NCBI GenBank assembly: GCA_003224855.1 | Contig: QHZY01000019.1 | Location: 1-56,939, forward strand | Direction of reading: 5' to 3' | From: Acidobacteriota bacterium | GTDB lineage: Bacteria; Acidobacteriota; Terriglobia; Terriglobales; Acidobacteriaceae | Length of the DNA: 56,939 nucleotides | Shown here: positions 9,198 to 17,400 of the stretch, one piece after another | How the letters are laid out: each line of letters begins with the position of its first letter | Position numbering within the stretch: the stretch's first letter is position 1 | Translations under genes and position numbers: made by a program | The notes under the pieces: model-generated | Databases searched by the model: none | What the model was told of the DNA's origin: nothing | The model's input: only the letters and a program-made list of their open reading frames with translations

Positions 9198-9500
9198 ATG
9201 ACGCTGGCAGGTGCCATCCCGCGCTGGAAGTGGATATTGCTGGTGACAGAGCTGGTGTTGTTCGCCGTCATCCTTGTCCTGCCACAGGTGAACTTGCCGG
9301 ATTTCACCTTTCACGGTGGATCGGCGCCGGTAGTCGCTAAAACGCGCATCTCCCATGTTCCTGCACAGCTTGCCATAAAAGCACATTCTGGCGTGCTCGT
9401 GTTGGGCCGTGCCTTCATTGCAGTAAAGATTTCTGCTGCTCAGCTGCCGTCCAAAGAGCACGACCTTCGGCTCTCTCTTCTCTGTACTCTCATTTGCTAA
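9198..9500 (+). CDS. Small predicted membrane protein, unknown
   Basis: 100 residues from ATG 9198; a GTG at 9192 is also in frame. One transmembrane segment (WILLVTELVLFAVILVLP, residues 13-30) is followed by about 70 residues of weak composition. There is no Shine-Dalgarno sequence. A TTGACA at 9160-9165 with TAACGT 17 bases further would place transcription start almost at the start codon, so a leaderless mRNA is possible. No family is recognised and it may not be a real gene. Confidence 0.4.
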   Translation: MTLAGAIPRWKWILLVTELVLFAVILVLPQVNLPDFTFHGGSAPVVAKTRISHVPAQLAIKAHSGVLVLGRAFIAVKISAAQLPSKEHDLRLSLLCTLIC

Positions 9501-9575
9501 TCGCAGTTTTCGATCTCACTCACCCTGAATAGCTGAAAGCACTAGCTCACCCTGTTGAATTTACTTTTCGATTTT

Positions 9576-9689
9576 GCTCCGCGCGGGGCGTGCTCGCAGT
9601 TTGCGGGTTGCGCGGAGCCGGGGCAGCAGCTTGGTTCTGACCTGATGAGTTTCAGGAGAGGAACTTGTCATGTCGGGCAGCTGCTGCCC
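9576..9689 (+). ncRNA. Candidate structured RNA in an intergenic region, ends in terminator
   Basis: The 198 bases between 9500 and 9699 carry strong self-complementarity. GCTCCGCGC (9576-9584) pairs with GCGCGGAGC (9610-9618). GGGCAGCAGC (9621-9630) pairs with GCTGCTGCCC (9680-9689). Inside the latter, GTTC (9634-9637) pairs with GAAC (9661-9664) and CCTGA (9641-9645) with TCAGG (9652-9656), giving a rod-like hairpin. The 3' arm also forms the shorter terminator hairpin at 9675-9689. It could be a small RNA, a 3' UTR or an attenuator. No known family is recognised. Confidence 0.35.
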
Positions 9690-9700
9690 TGATATTTTTT
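9675..9700 (+). terminator. Rho-independent terminator
   Basis: The hairpin GGGCAG-CTG-CTGCCC (9675-9689) is followed by TGATATTTTTT. It is oriented for plus-strand transcription coming from 9198-9500. It ends exactly where the convergent phosphatase gene stops (TAA at 9701-9699). Confidence 0.65.
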
Positions 9701-11654
9701 AGCGGACCCTTGCCAACACCAGGGTCACATCGTCAGGCTGTTCGCGGTCGCCGATCCAATCTGTTACAGCCTCGGTGACGAGTTCACTAATACGAGCCAG
9801 CGGAAGGGCGCGGTTCTCACGCACCAGTTCGATCAGGCGCTCATCGCCGAACTCGCCAAAATCATTCTCCGGCTCGGTCACGCCATCACTGTAGGCCAGA
9901 AAGATGTCGTCGCTGCTTAGCTGGACATCACAATCCTCGTAGCTCACGCCATCAAACAGACCAACCACCGTGCCGCCTTGTTCGAGCCGGCGAATAGATC
10001 CGTCGGGGCTTAGCAAGATGGGCGGCAAGTGCCCGGCATTGCTATAGGTGAGGCGGCGATGTTTTCCGTCATAAATCCCCAGAAACATGGTCGCATATTT
10101 CTCCGCAGGGGTGCTCGCAAATAGCTGATGATTGAGCAGCCCCAGCAGGCTACCGGGAGAAGTTTCGACCCCCTCCACAATCGATGAACCGTGTCCGCCG
10201 CCTGCTGCCAGGGCAGCTTCCCGAATCAGCGGAATTCCTTCCAGGGAGTACGCCCGAACCGCAGAGTTGATGGTTGCCATGAGTATGGCGGCAGAAATCC
10301 CTTTGCCGCTGACATCACCCACCGCAACGATCATCCGGTTCGAATCCAGGGTGACGAAATCGTAGTAATCGCCGCTGACCGTGCGCGCAGGCCGGCAGAA
10401 GCCGTGTACCTCGAGTGATGCCAGTTCAGAGATCTGGCGCGGAAAAAGCTGCGACTGGACTTCGTGAGCAATAGTCAATTCGTTCTGCAGCCGTTGCTTC
10501 TCTTTCTGTTCCTCGATGAGATTCTGGATTGACGCAGTCATCGAATTGAAGGAACTCGCTAGCGTGGCGACTTGGTCAGTCGAGCGGATGGCGATGCGAT
10601 GGCTGAAATCACCCTGGTTAATGTGCTTGGTCGCTTCGTAAAGTTGCGCGATGGCGAAGGTGACCGTGCGAGTCAGGCGTGTACCGATGTAGATAGCAAG
10701 CAGCTCAATGATGGCGAAAGCAACGGCGATGGCGATCAGGGCAAATTCAATAACGGCGACGAACTCACCGAAGCTGGCGAACAGGCGCGCGTAAAGCACC
10801 GATGGCCGGGTTTCTACCTGCAGGGCACTAGCCCGAATCTGCCTGCCATCTTTCCAGTTCACCACCGATAACAAAGTCGGGAAAGTGGTTGACCAATCGA
10901 ACAGGCTTGCTGCGCGCGGAACCTTTCCAGCTACGAAGATCGGCTGACTCGATATAACCGTCATGCTTTGTGTGCCTGCCGGCACTTTGATCGCAGTCCT
11001 CAAAAACAAATCCCCGTTATCCGAGACAATGCCGCTGAACCTGGGCTGCAAGGAGGTTGACACACTGAATGGCGGCTTCGCACACCCCTCGAGCACGAGC
11101 GGCTTGTCGTTGACCCAGACGCACGTGACCTGGGTCGCTGGGCTGAAATCGACAGTTCTTAGTCCTTGCAAAGATTCGGCGGACAGCGCCTGCCGGGTAG
11201 ACGCTCGCTGGGCCAGTTCACCTGCTACCGCGGTATTTACGCCCTCCATGCCTCGCAGTTGCGTCTGGAGCTCAGAGGTGACTACGAAATTGGCAAACTG
11301 CCCGGCAAAAAGATAAGTGGAAATGAAATACATCGCGATCAGCAGGATCGCAGGAATGACACCAATAAAAATATAAGTGACGATGAGGCGGTTACGCAGC
11401 CGCCACAGCAGTCTGATTTTGAGCCAGCGATATGCCAGCACCGTGAGCAGGGCTATAACGACGATGCTCAGGAAGATGATCCATCCCGCCAGGCTCTGAC
11501 CATAAGACGAGTGGAATAGCCGGAGAGCCCTCTGGAACAAAAACAGGAGGAGGTCGAGCCCCAACACGAACCACACCGCCCGTGCTACCCGGCTTTTCGG
11601 CAGCAGTCCCCAAGTTTCCAGGCGGAGGCGTAGATAGGAAAATGGCGAAGCCAT
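9699..11654 (-). CDS. Membrane sensor with HAMP and SpoIIE/RsbU-type PP2C phosphatase domain
   Basis: 651 residues. Three N-terminal hydrophobic segments (about residues 27-45, 56-78, 90-117) are followed by an extracytoplasmic sensor region to about residue 290, another membrane helix, and a HAMP domain (TRLTRTVTFAIAQLYEATKHINQGD). A coiled linker (LIEEQKEKQRLQNELTIAHEVQSQLFP) leads to a PP2C-like phosphatase. The metal-site motifs are intact: SGDYYDF, VGDVSGKGISAAILMA, YSNAGHLPP, LAYSDGVTEPEN and QPDDVTLVL. Such proteins dephosphorylate anti-sigma-factor antagonists in partner-switching cascades. No antagonist or anti-sigma gene is adjacent, so the target is unknown. Confidence 0.88.
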   Translation of the reverse strand: MASPFSYLRLRLETWGLLPKSRVARAVWFVLGLDLLLFLFQRALRLFHSSYGQSLAGWIIFLSIVVIALLTVLAYRWLKIRLLWRLRNRLIVTYIFIGVIPAILLIAMYFISTYLFAGQFANFVVTSELQTQLRGMEGVNTAVAGELAQRASTRQALSAESLQGLRTVDFSPATQVTCVWVNDKPLVLEGCAKPPFSVSTSLQPRFSGIVSDNGDLFLRTAIKVPAGTQSMTVISSQPIFVAGKVPRAASLFDWSTTFPTLLSVVNWKDGRQIRASALQVETRPSVLYARLFASFGEFVAVIEFALIAIAVAFAIIELLAIYIGTRLTRTVTFAIAQLYEATKHINQGDFSHRIAIRSTDQVATLASSFNSMTASIQNLIEEQKEKQRLQNELTIAHEVQSQLFPRQISELASLEVHGFCRPARTVSGDYYDFVTLDSNRMIVAVGDVSGKGISAAILMATINSAVRAYSLEGIPLIREAALAAGGGHGSSIVEGVETSPGSLLGLLNHQLFASTPAEKYATMFLGIYDGKHRRLTYSNAGHLPPILLSPDGSIRRLEQGGTVVGLFDGVSYEDCDVQLSSDDIFLAYSDGVTEPENDFGEFGDERLIELVRENRALPLARISELVTEAVTDWIGDREQPDDVTLVLARVR

Positions 11655-11749
11655 GGCAGCTGAAAATTATAGGGCACACTGGCACTCTTCACGATCAGGC
11701 TGGATGAATGCTTGCCGGCGGAAAAGCATGTTCCTGCTAAAATCGGCTG

Positions 11750-12478
11750 GTGATCGGCAAAGTACTGATAGTGCTGGCATGGTCGGGATTGGCTCTCGCG
11801 CAGGCGCCCTCTCAACCTAAAGTCAAGGTAAACATGATCAATGTCTGTTCGCCTTCCCCGGATGAACAGCAGGAAATGGCAACGGCCCTGTCCAAAATCC
11901 CAAAACAGCCGATTTTTAGCGATGACTTCGAAGTGGATCGCGGACGCACACAATTGGCAGAGAGTCCCAACTTTCTGCAGCCGGGAAGCGGCATGGAGAT
12001 GGCAGAAGGTTCTGACACCTCTGACTGGGTCCGCATCCGGCGGGAATTTTCTGTGCAAGCCATGTTCTCCACCGTTCAATACTCCTTCAGTGTGGACCAC
12101 AAGAGTATGGTCGAAACCATCGTGTTTCGCGTGCGCGATCCCAAGGACCTGATGCAGATTTCGATCGAAGACCGGGCATCGGCGGTGGCAACTCCTGCAG
12201 CTATGCTTTCCACCAGCACGCCCGCGGATCGGATCAAACTCGAGCGCTTCGGAAAGTCATCCATCGTGCTGACGCGTTGCGGCGCCACAGAAAGCGGTCC
12301 CGCTCCCGACCAGAGCGCTTACGAACCGCTGTTCCAGTCCGCTTCCAGCACTGTCAGCCGATACCGGCAAATCCTGGGTGCCAGGCAGATTGTGCCGGAG
12401 GAACTCGAAAGCGTACGCGCAGTTCACCCCAAAATGCCCAAGCCGCTGCCTAAAAAGTCCTCAACCAAAGCGAAGTAA
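11750..12478 (+). CDS. Secreted hypothetical protein
   Basis: 242 residues from GTG 11750, which gives a short signal peptide (VLIVLAWSGLALAQ). The mature part has no membrane segment. It includes a Lys/Pro-rich tail (MPKPLPKKSSTKAK) and two cysteines (NVCSPSP, TRCGATE). It is divergent from the phosphatase gene. I do not recognise the family. Confidence 0.6.
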   Translation: MIGKVLIVLAWSGLALAQAPSQPKVKVNMINVCSPSPDEQQEMATALSKIPKQPIFSDDFEVDRGRTQLAESPNFLQPGSGMEMAEGSDTSDWVRIRREFSVQAMFSTVQYSFSVDHKSMVETIVFRVRDPKDLMQISIEDRASAVATPAAMLSTSTPADRIKLERFGKSSIVLTRCGATESGPAPDQSAYEPLFQSASSTVSRYRQILGARQIVPEELESVRAVHPKMPKPLPKKSSTKAK

Positions 12479-12596
12479 TCGGGTCTCGATTAGGATTTGG
12501 GTTTTTGTTCGTGTACCTTATGTCCCTTGTGGTCGAACTCCTTACGGAAACCGCCCTTGCGACTAAACCTGAATTCAGCAATCTAATTCTTAAGAT

Positions 12597-13532
12597 ATGG
12601 AAGATACTGTTCGAAATGTGGTGATCATCGGGTCCGGCTGCGCCGGACATACTGCGGCCCTCTATACGGCACGCGCGAACCTGAAGCCCCTGGTGCTCGA
12701 AGGACACGAACCCGGCGGTCAACTTTCGCTTACAACCCTGGTCGAAAATTTTCCCGGCTTTCCGGACGGAATTCAGGGTCCCGAATTAATCGAAAATATG
12801 CGTAAGCAGGCGGGCCGCTTTGGCGCGCAATATCAACTTGGCCAAGTCGAAAGCGTTGACCTCAGCGGCAGCCCGTTCACGCTGCAGGTGGGGCGGGAAA
12901 CAATTCAAACAAAAACCCTGATCATCGCCAGCGGAGCTTCTGCGCGCTGGCTGGGTCTGCCGGGCGAACAGGCATTGATCGGCCACGGTGTTTCCTCCTG
13001 CGCCACTTGTGACGGGTTCTTCTTTTCCGGGAAAGAGATCGCCGTGATCGGTGGTGGGGACTCCGCCATGGAAGAAGCCAACTTTCTCACACGCTTCGCC
13101 ACTAAGGTGACCTTAATCCACCGGCGCGATGAGTTCCGCGCGTCGAAGATCATGTTGGATCGCGCGCGAAAAAATGACAAAATTCATTTCTTGACCAACA
13201 CGGTTGTAGAAGACGTTTATGATCCGGCGCAGGCCGAAGTTACTGCATTAAAGTTGCGCAATTTGCAAACTGGAAGAGTCTGGGATTTTCCAACCAGCGC
13301 TATGTTTCTGGGTATCGGCCACATTCCCAACACCAAGGTATTCGAAGGTCAGCTCGATATGGACAGCGATGGCTACCTCATGACGCAGAATTACGTTTCG
13401 ACTCGTGTACCTGGAGTGTTTGCTTGCGGGGACGTACAGGACCGCCGCTTCCGTCAGGCGATCACTGCCGCCGGCACCGGATGCATGGCCGCGCTGGAAG
13501 CTGAAAGATTTCTGGAAGCCCACGCAGAGTAA
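12597..13532 (+). CDS. trxB: Thioredoxin reductase (NADPH)
   Basis: 311 residues, normal family length. It has the FAD-binding motif VVIIGSGCAGHTAALYTARA, then GGQLSLTTLVENFPGF. The redox centre is SSCATCDGFFF (CATC). The NADPH-binding motif is IAVIGGGDSAMEEANFL with HRRDEFRAS, and the C-terminal FAD motif is GVFACGDVQDRRFRQAITAAGTGCMAALEAERFL. It reduces thioredoxin in the cytoplasm. It is a single-gene unit: 118 bases separate it from the upstream gene, and no thioredoxin gene is adjacent. Confidence 0.96.
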   Translation: MEDTVRNVVIIGSGCAGHTAALYTARANLKPLVLEGHEPGGQLSLTTLVENFPGFPDGIQGPELIENMRKQAGRFGAQYQLGQVESVDLSGSPFTLQVGRETIQTKTLIIASGASARWLGLPGEQALIGHGVSSCATCDGFFFSGKEIAVIGGGDSAMEEANFLTRFATKVTLIHRRDEFRASKIMLDRARKNDKIHFLTNTVVEDVYDPAQAEVTALKLRNLQTGRVWDFPTSAMFLGIGHIPNTKVFEGQLDMDSDGYLMTQNYVSTRVPGVFACGDVQDRRFRQAITAAGTGCMAALEAERFLEAHAE

Positions 13533-13952
13533 AGAGCTGCATCATCACGTGAACCGTTCCCTGCGAAAACCTGAAGTATTTACCTGATGCGAACTACGGC
13601 CTTTGTCTTGCGTCGAACAAGCGAAGCAGGCTTTTCCAACGCAGGGATCGTAAATTCATTTCGTCGTAATATTCGAACCCGGATTGAGGAAAAGGTAAAT
13701 TTCGCCTCTCGTGTGTGGGTGCGTTCACTTGCCAGAGCCGCGCAAATTTACATGACTGCCCGGCCTTTTCTCCATACATCCAACGCTGTATGCAATTCAC
13801 AGACGCACCCAAGTGCATGAGAATGCCGGAGTTCGAAAAGCAGAGCGCGTGCGCAGATTGGTATGAAAGGTGTAACATTCCAGCCCGAGTTTCCGTTGGT
13901 GATAGGGGGCTTGGCTTTCCCCCTCCGATTCGTCAGATGGAGGGATACTGCC
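13533..13952. other. 420-base intergenic region without a convincing gene
   Basis: Small frames here lack start signals and look random. GTAAATTT (13695-13702) and AAATTTAC (13744-13751) form a spaced inverted repeat. The last 50 bases contain a possible RNA switch for the next gene, listed separately. Confidence 0.5.
13904..13944 (+). promoter_or_regulatory. Possible RNA switch covering the ribosome binding site of the 59-aa gene
   Basis: AGGGGG (13904-13909) can pair with CCCCCT (13919-13924) around a 9-base loop. CCCTCC (13921-13926) can instead pair with GGAGGG (13939-13944), which is the Shine-Dalgarno sequence 8 bases before the ATG at 13953. The two helices share 13921-13924 and so exclude each other. 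One form hides the ribosome site and the other frees it. This could be a thermometer, riboswitch or chance fold. Confidence 0.35.
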
Positions 13953-14129
13953 ATGAAAGGCGAAACGCGTGAACTCTGGGTGCAACTTTGTGAACAGGCT
14001 GCTGTGGAACAAGATCCCAACCGCCTGCTCGAGTTGGTGACGAGAATAAATGATCTACTTGAGCAAAAGGAAAGGCGGCTCAAGGCGCACGAATCTTCCG
14101 CCAGCCTTAAGTTGAACGACACACAATAG
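13953..14129 (+). CDS. 59-aa helical protein, small conserved-type hypothetical
   Basis: The ATG at 13953 has a strong GGAGGG ribosome site. A longer frame from 13863 has none. The product is one or two amphipathic helices: RELWVQLCEQAAVEQDPNRLLELV, then INDLLEQKERRLKA (split here for length). It resembles very small cytoplasmic proteins seen in acidobacterial genomes, from memory. A protein-protein interaction role is possible. It has no catalytic features. Confidence 0.65.
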   Translation: MKGETRELWVQLCEQAAVEQDPNRLLELVTRINDLLEQKERRLKAHESSASLKLNDTQ

Positions 14130-14296
14130 CCGCATGATTGGCTCCGATCGCGGCGAGGGTGGAGTTTAAGCGTTGAACATCAGATGCTAACAACGCGCAG
14201 AACGCAAGGGATGGGCATCGTAAAGCAAAATTCAGTGGCGTCTCCCCCAATAAGCGAGTGAGACACACTGAGGATTTAAACCTCACAAGTATTAAT

Positions 14297-14373
14297 TGGT
14301 CGGGGCGATTGGATTTGAACCAACGACCCCCTGCGCCCAAGGCAGGTGCGCTACCAGGCTGCGCTACGCCCCG
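14297..14373 (-). tRNA. tRNA-Pro (anticodon UGG), CCA encoded
   Basis: On the minus strand the acceptor CGGGGCG (14373-14367) pairs with CGCCCCG (14307-14301), followed by discriminator A and encoded CCA (14299-14297). The D arm is GCGC-AGCCTGGTA-GCGC. The anticodon stem CCTGC/GCAGG holds the loop CTTGGGC, so the anticodon is TGG. The T loop is TTCAAAT. It is a normal 77-base cloverleaf. Confidence 0.97.
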
Positions 14374-14447
14374 ACTCTGTGGATACCACTGATTATAGCT
14401 GAGTTACTGTCATCAAGATCGCCTCCTGCTCGCGCTATAATTCTTTA

Positions 14448-14996
14448 GTGATTCAGCCCCGCTACGCGTTGGTGGCGTATCTCAAAAATCCAGTCGGGGA
14501 ATTTGTTGAGCGACTGCGCCGCGAGCTTCACCCGGAGCGGCTTCATCTTGAGGCCCACGTCAGCGTTCTTCCTCCGCGCTCCCTTCAGGGCAGCGAAGCT
14601 TCCGCGCGCGAAACCATTGAAGAAGTCTGCAGCCAGATTGACCCCTTCGAAGTGACGCTGGGCGAGGTTGAAACCTTCTGTCCAGTGACACCTACCGTGT
14701 TCATCCGGGTTGCGCATGGGGCTTACCGTCTGCGGGAACTGCACGACCGGCTGAGCGTAAGGGCGCTGGCCGCCACTGAAGACTGGCCCTACATGCCACA
14801 CCTTACGATCGTGAAGATGAGCGTGGAATCACAGGCCGAGCAAGCCTTCGAGATCGCACAGCAACGCTGGTCAGAGTGTGATTGCAACCACCGTATCCTG
14901 ATCACTGAATTGACCTTCGTACGCGAGGAAGCGCCCAACCGCTGGAAAGACCTCGCCGGCGTGCCGCTCGGCCGCAAGCTGGTCCCCTCGAAATAA
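14448..14996 (+). CDS. 2H phosphoesterase (2'-5' RNA ligase-like)
   Basis: 182 residues from GTG 14448. The two HxT/S motifs of the 2H superfamily are HVSVLPP (about residue 37) and HLTIVKM (about residue 119). They lie 82 residues apart in the expected beta-strand context. Such enzymes open or close 2',3'-cyclic phosphates or 2'-5' linkages in RNA or small nucleotides. The exact substrate cannot be told. Confidence 0.8.
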   Translation: MIQPRYALVAYLKNPVGEFVERLRRELHPERLHLEAHVSVLPPRSLQGSEASARETIEEVCSQIDPFEVTLGEVETFCPVTPTVFIRVAHGAYRLRELHDRLSVRALAATEDWPYMPHLTIVKMSVESQAEQAFEIAQQRWSECDCNHRILITELTFVREEAPNRWKDLAGVPLGRKLVPSK

Positions 14997-15149
14997 CTTC
15001 GAGCTTCCATTCAGCCCAGCGTTTCTCTGCCAGAAGTACATGTACTCCTCGTCTATTGCCAAGCGCCGCCCAGGACGATAAATAGAAGACCAGCACCTTT
15101 CCGGACGCCGCTTCCCTGGCGGGTTCTGAACTTCTGGCTCGGGGGATGA

Positions 15150-16255
15150 ATGCAAACTGGGGTTTACGGCTCAGGATACCTGGGGACACTGGTTTCGGCT
15201 TGCCTTGCGGACTTCGGAACACCTGTAACCTGCTGCCATCCTGATAGTTCACGCATGGTAGAGATGGCGCAGGGCAATGTTCCTTTCTTCGAAAAGAACC
15301 TCACGGAAGTAATCAAGCGTAACGTGCGCGCCGGACGGCTGGTGTATTCCACCGACATGGAATCGTTCGCCCGCAAGGCGCGGGTGATTTTCCTGGCGGA
15401 GGATTCGCCGGAGCACCTGGCGGATCTCGCGCTGCACGTTGCGCGCCTCGCGCCCAAGCCGCCCGTGCTGGCGATCGTCACGCCGGTTTCAGTCGGGACC
15501 GCGGCAGATATCGAGAAGCGGCTGAAGACGGCGAACCTTAAAGCAACCATCGTTTGACCGCAGAGCTGGTGCGCGAATCAGCCACAGCGTTTGTAGCCAC
15601 CAAGATTTCGTTTATCAACGAGCTCGCCGGTTTGTGCGAAAAAGTTAAGGCAGACGCCGTCAGCCTATCGCTGGCGCTCGGCTTGGATAAGAAAATTGCT
15701 CCACGCTGCCTGCAGCCGGGGGCGGGCATGGGCGGCCTGTTCGCCAATTCCGATATGGATTCGCTGGCCGAACTGGCGCAGAAAAGCGGCGTATCCCTCA
15801 AGATTCTTAGCGCCGCTCGCGAGGTGAATCACGCACTGGCGGATCGCCTGATGGATAAGATTTCCAGCGCTCTCCACAGCGTCGAGAACAAAGACCTGGG
15901 AATTCTCGGCCTCGCCTTCAAGCCGAATACCAATTCCGTTGCCGGATCGTCATCTCTGCAATTGGTGCAGAATCTGGTCGCCAAGGGCGCGCGGGTCCGT
16001 GCTTACGATCCGGTGGCCATCCCCGACGCGCGTCTGCAGTTGAATGGGTCGGTTCATTATTGTGAGAACCCGTATGCGGCGGCCGAAGGCGTTGACGCAC
16101 TGGTCGTGGGAACCGGCTGGCCTGAGTTCCGCTCGCTCGATTTTGAGCGCATTAAACAACTGCTCAAGAAACCAGTAATCGTAGATACGAAAAACCTGCT
16201 CGATTCGGCACGGCTGAAAGCCATGGGATTTCAATACCTGGGCGTGGGACGCTAA
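15150..16255 (+). pseudogene. UDP-glucose 6-dehydrogenase-like gene, split by internal loss and lacking catalytic residues
   Basis: Frame 1 (15150-15557) is the NAD-binding half: YGSGYLGTLVSACLADFGTPVT, then TPVSVGTAADIEKRL. Frame 2 (15554-16255) is the central and UDP-binding half: TAELVRESATAFVATKISFINE, CLQPGAGMGG, then GLAFKPNTNSVAGSSSLQLV. About 70 residues normally between them, including the NPEFLREG region with the catalytic Glu, are missing, and the frame shifts at about 15550. The usual catalytic Cys motif GGSCFPKD reads GGLFANSD. The gene was therefore probably a degenerate paralog even before the break. TTG 15554 overlaps the first stop, so two separate polypeptides could still be made. 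A sequencing or assembly error could explain the break but not the lost Cys. Confidence 0.75.
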
Positions 16256-16272
16256 GCAAGCGCCTTCTTGCC

Positions 16273-16860
16273 TCAGCGTCCGCTATCGGATGGAAGTTCC
16301 CGTGGACTTTCACCATGCAAACGCTTTCCCACCAGAAACACGTAGTGCACTCCCGAGATAATTGTGAACAGGAAAACCGCCCGGAGAAATTCTTTTTGGG
16401 CAATCCATACCCAGCGCACCGGGTGAACCTGCAACAGAATCACAAAAAATACCGCCGCAACCTGGGCGAACGTATTGGCCTTGCCGAAAATGCTGGGACG
16501 AAAATCACGCAGGTTGGCGATTGCATAAAGAACCGCGCTGACAATCAGAATTGAAATGTCGCGGCTGAATACCATTACCGTGAACTTCCAGGGAATGCGG
16601 TGAAGAATCGAGAGCACCAGGAAAACCGTGCTCAACAGAAGTTTGTCGGCAATGGGATCGAGATATTGGCCGAGAACTGTCTGCTGCTTGAGGGTGCGCG
16701 CGAGCAGCCCGTCAAGACCGTCGCTTAATCCGGCAAGGATAAACAGAATGAGCGCCGACTTGTAGCGGCCGCTCACCAAGTCAATCACAATGAATGGCAG
16801 GAATGCCATCCGCAGCAGAGTCAGTTGGTTGGGCGCGGTCAGCAGTTGCGATAACTTCAC
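16273..16860 (-). CDS. pgsA: CDP-diacylglycerol--glycerol-3-phosphate 3-phosphatidyltransferase
   Basis: 195 residues, integral membrane. The CDP-alcohol phosphotransferase motif DGLDGLLAR-x8-GQYLDPIADK starts near residue 48, with all Asp residues of the DGxxAR(x8)GxxxDxxxD pattern. Hydrophobic helices follow. It makes phosphatidylglycerophosphate, the first committed step to phosphatidylglycerol and cardiolipin. Other CDP-alcohol transferases share the motif; length and the N-terminus (LTAPNQLTLLRM) favour PgsA. Its start overlaps the upstream gene's stop by 4 bases. Confidence 0.9.
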   Translation of the reverse strand: MKLSQLLTAPNQLTLLRMAFLPFIVIDLVSGRYKSALILFILAGLSDGLDGLLARTLKQQTVLGQYLDPIADKLLLSTVFLVLSILHRIPWKFTVMVFSRDISILIVSAVLYAIANLRDFRPSIFGKANTFAQVAAVFFVILLQVHPVRWVWIAQKEFLRAVFLFTIISGVHYVFLVGKRLHGESPRELPSDSGR

Positions 16861-17252
16861 GCGTTCTCCCCCGTGGAAAGAACCTGTTGGACTTCGAGTC
16901 CGGTTTTGGCTGCGAGCCGCTGGGAGAGAGACGGGACGTCGCCCTCCGGTAAATCCAGTTCGAGACGCTCCACCCGATGCATGGGAAAAAACACGATGCG
17001 CGGCGAACAGGGTTCGCCGGCCTTGAGCAGGTGAAGGAATTCGTCAAACGAGGCCAGGTCAACTCCGGCGACCGACACGCCCTCCGGCTTAAGAGAAAGG
17101 ATCGCTCCCCAGAATTTCTCCCGCGGGCTGGAGAGTGTGACCACAACGATTGCGCCAAACCGGAAGGGAGATTCCGTTGAAGAGGTCGGCGCGCTCGCGG
17201 TCACAAAACAAATTGTCGCTGCGACGAGGCAGATTTGGCAAACCGCGCGCAT
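16857..17252 (-). CDS. Small secreted hypothetical protein upstream of pgsA
   Basis: 131 residues with a signal peptide (MRAVCQICLVAATICFVTASA). The mature part is a compact alpha/beta sequence (FRFGAIVVVTLSSPREKFW, RIVFFPMHRVERLELDLP). It is translationally coupled to pgsA (ATGA). The family is not recognised. A periplasmic protein tied to membrane-lipid synthesis is possible from context only. Confidence 0.6.
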   Translation of the reverse strand: MRAVCQICLVAATICFVTASAPTSSTESPFRFGAIVVVTLSSPREKFWGAILSLKPEGVSVAGVDLASFDEFLHLLKAGEPCSPRIVFFPMHRVERLELDLPEGDVPSLSQRLAAKTGLEVQQVLSTGENA

Positions 17253-17299
17253 TGCGAGACTGAGGTTGCCCCGATAGAATAGAAACTCCTCGTTTATTC

Positions 17300-17377
17300 A
17301 GGCCCGTAGCTCAGTCTGGTTAGAGCGCTTCCTTGACACGGAAGAGGTCGATGGTTCGAGTCCATTCGGGCCTACCA
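17300..17377 (+). tRNA. tRNA-Val (anticodon GAC), CCA encoded
   Basis: The acceptor AGGCCCG (17300-17306) pairs with CGGGCCT (17367-17373), then ACCA. The D arm is GCTC-AGTCTGGTTA-GAGC. The anticodon stem CTTCC/GGAAG carries loop TTGACAC, anticodon GAC. The T loop is TTCGAGT, with one G-T pair in the T stem. It is a 78-base cloverleaf. Confidence 0.97.
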
Positions 17378-17400
17378 ATTTGTTCACCGAGCATCGACCG

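Noticed and set aside
9642-9649. CTGATGAG resembling a hammerhead ribozyme core
   Set aside because: No GAAA segment follows at the required position and the flanking stems of a hammerhead are absent; it is part of another hairpin.
13587-13878. Short open frames in the 420-base gap
   Set aside because: No ribosome sites, no recognisable composition, and overlapping frames on both strands.
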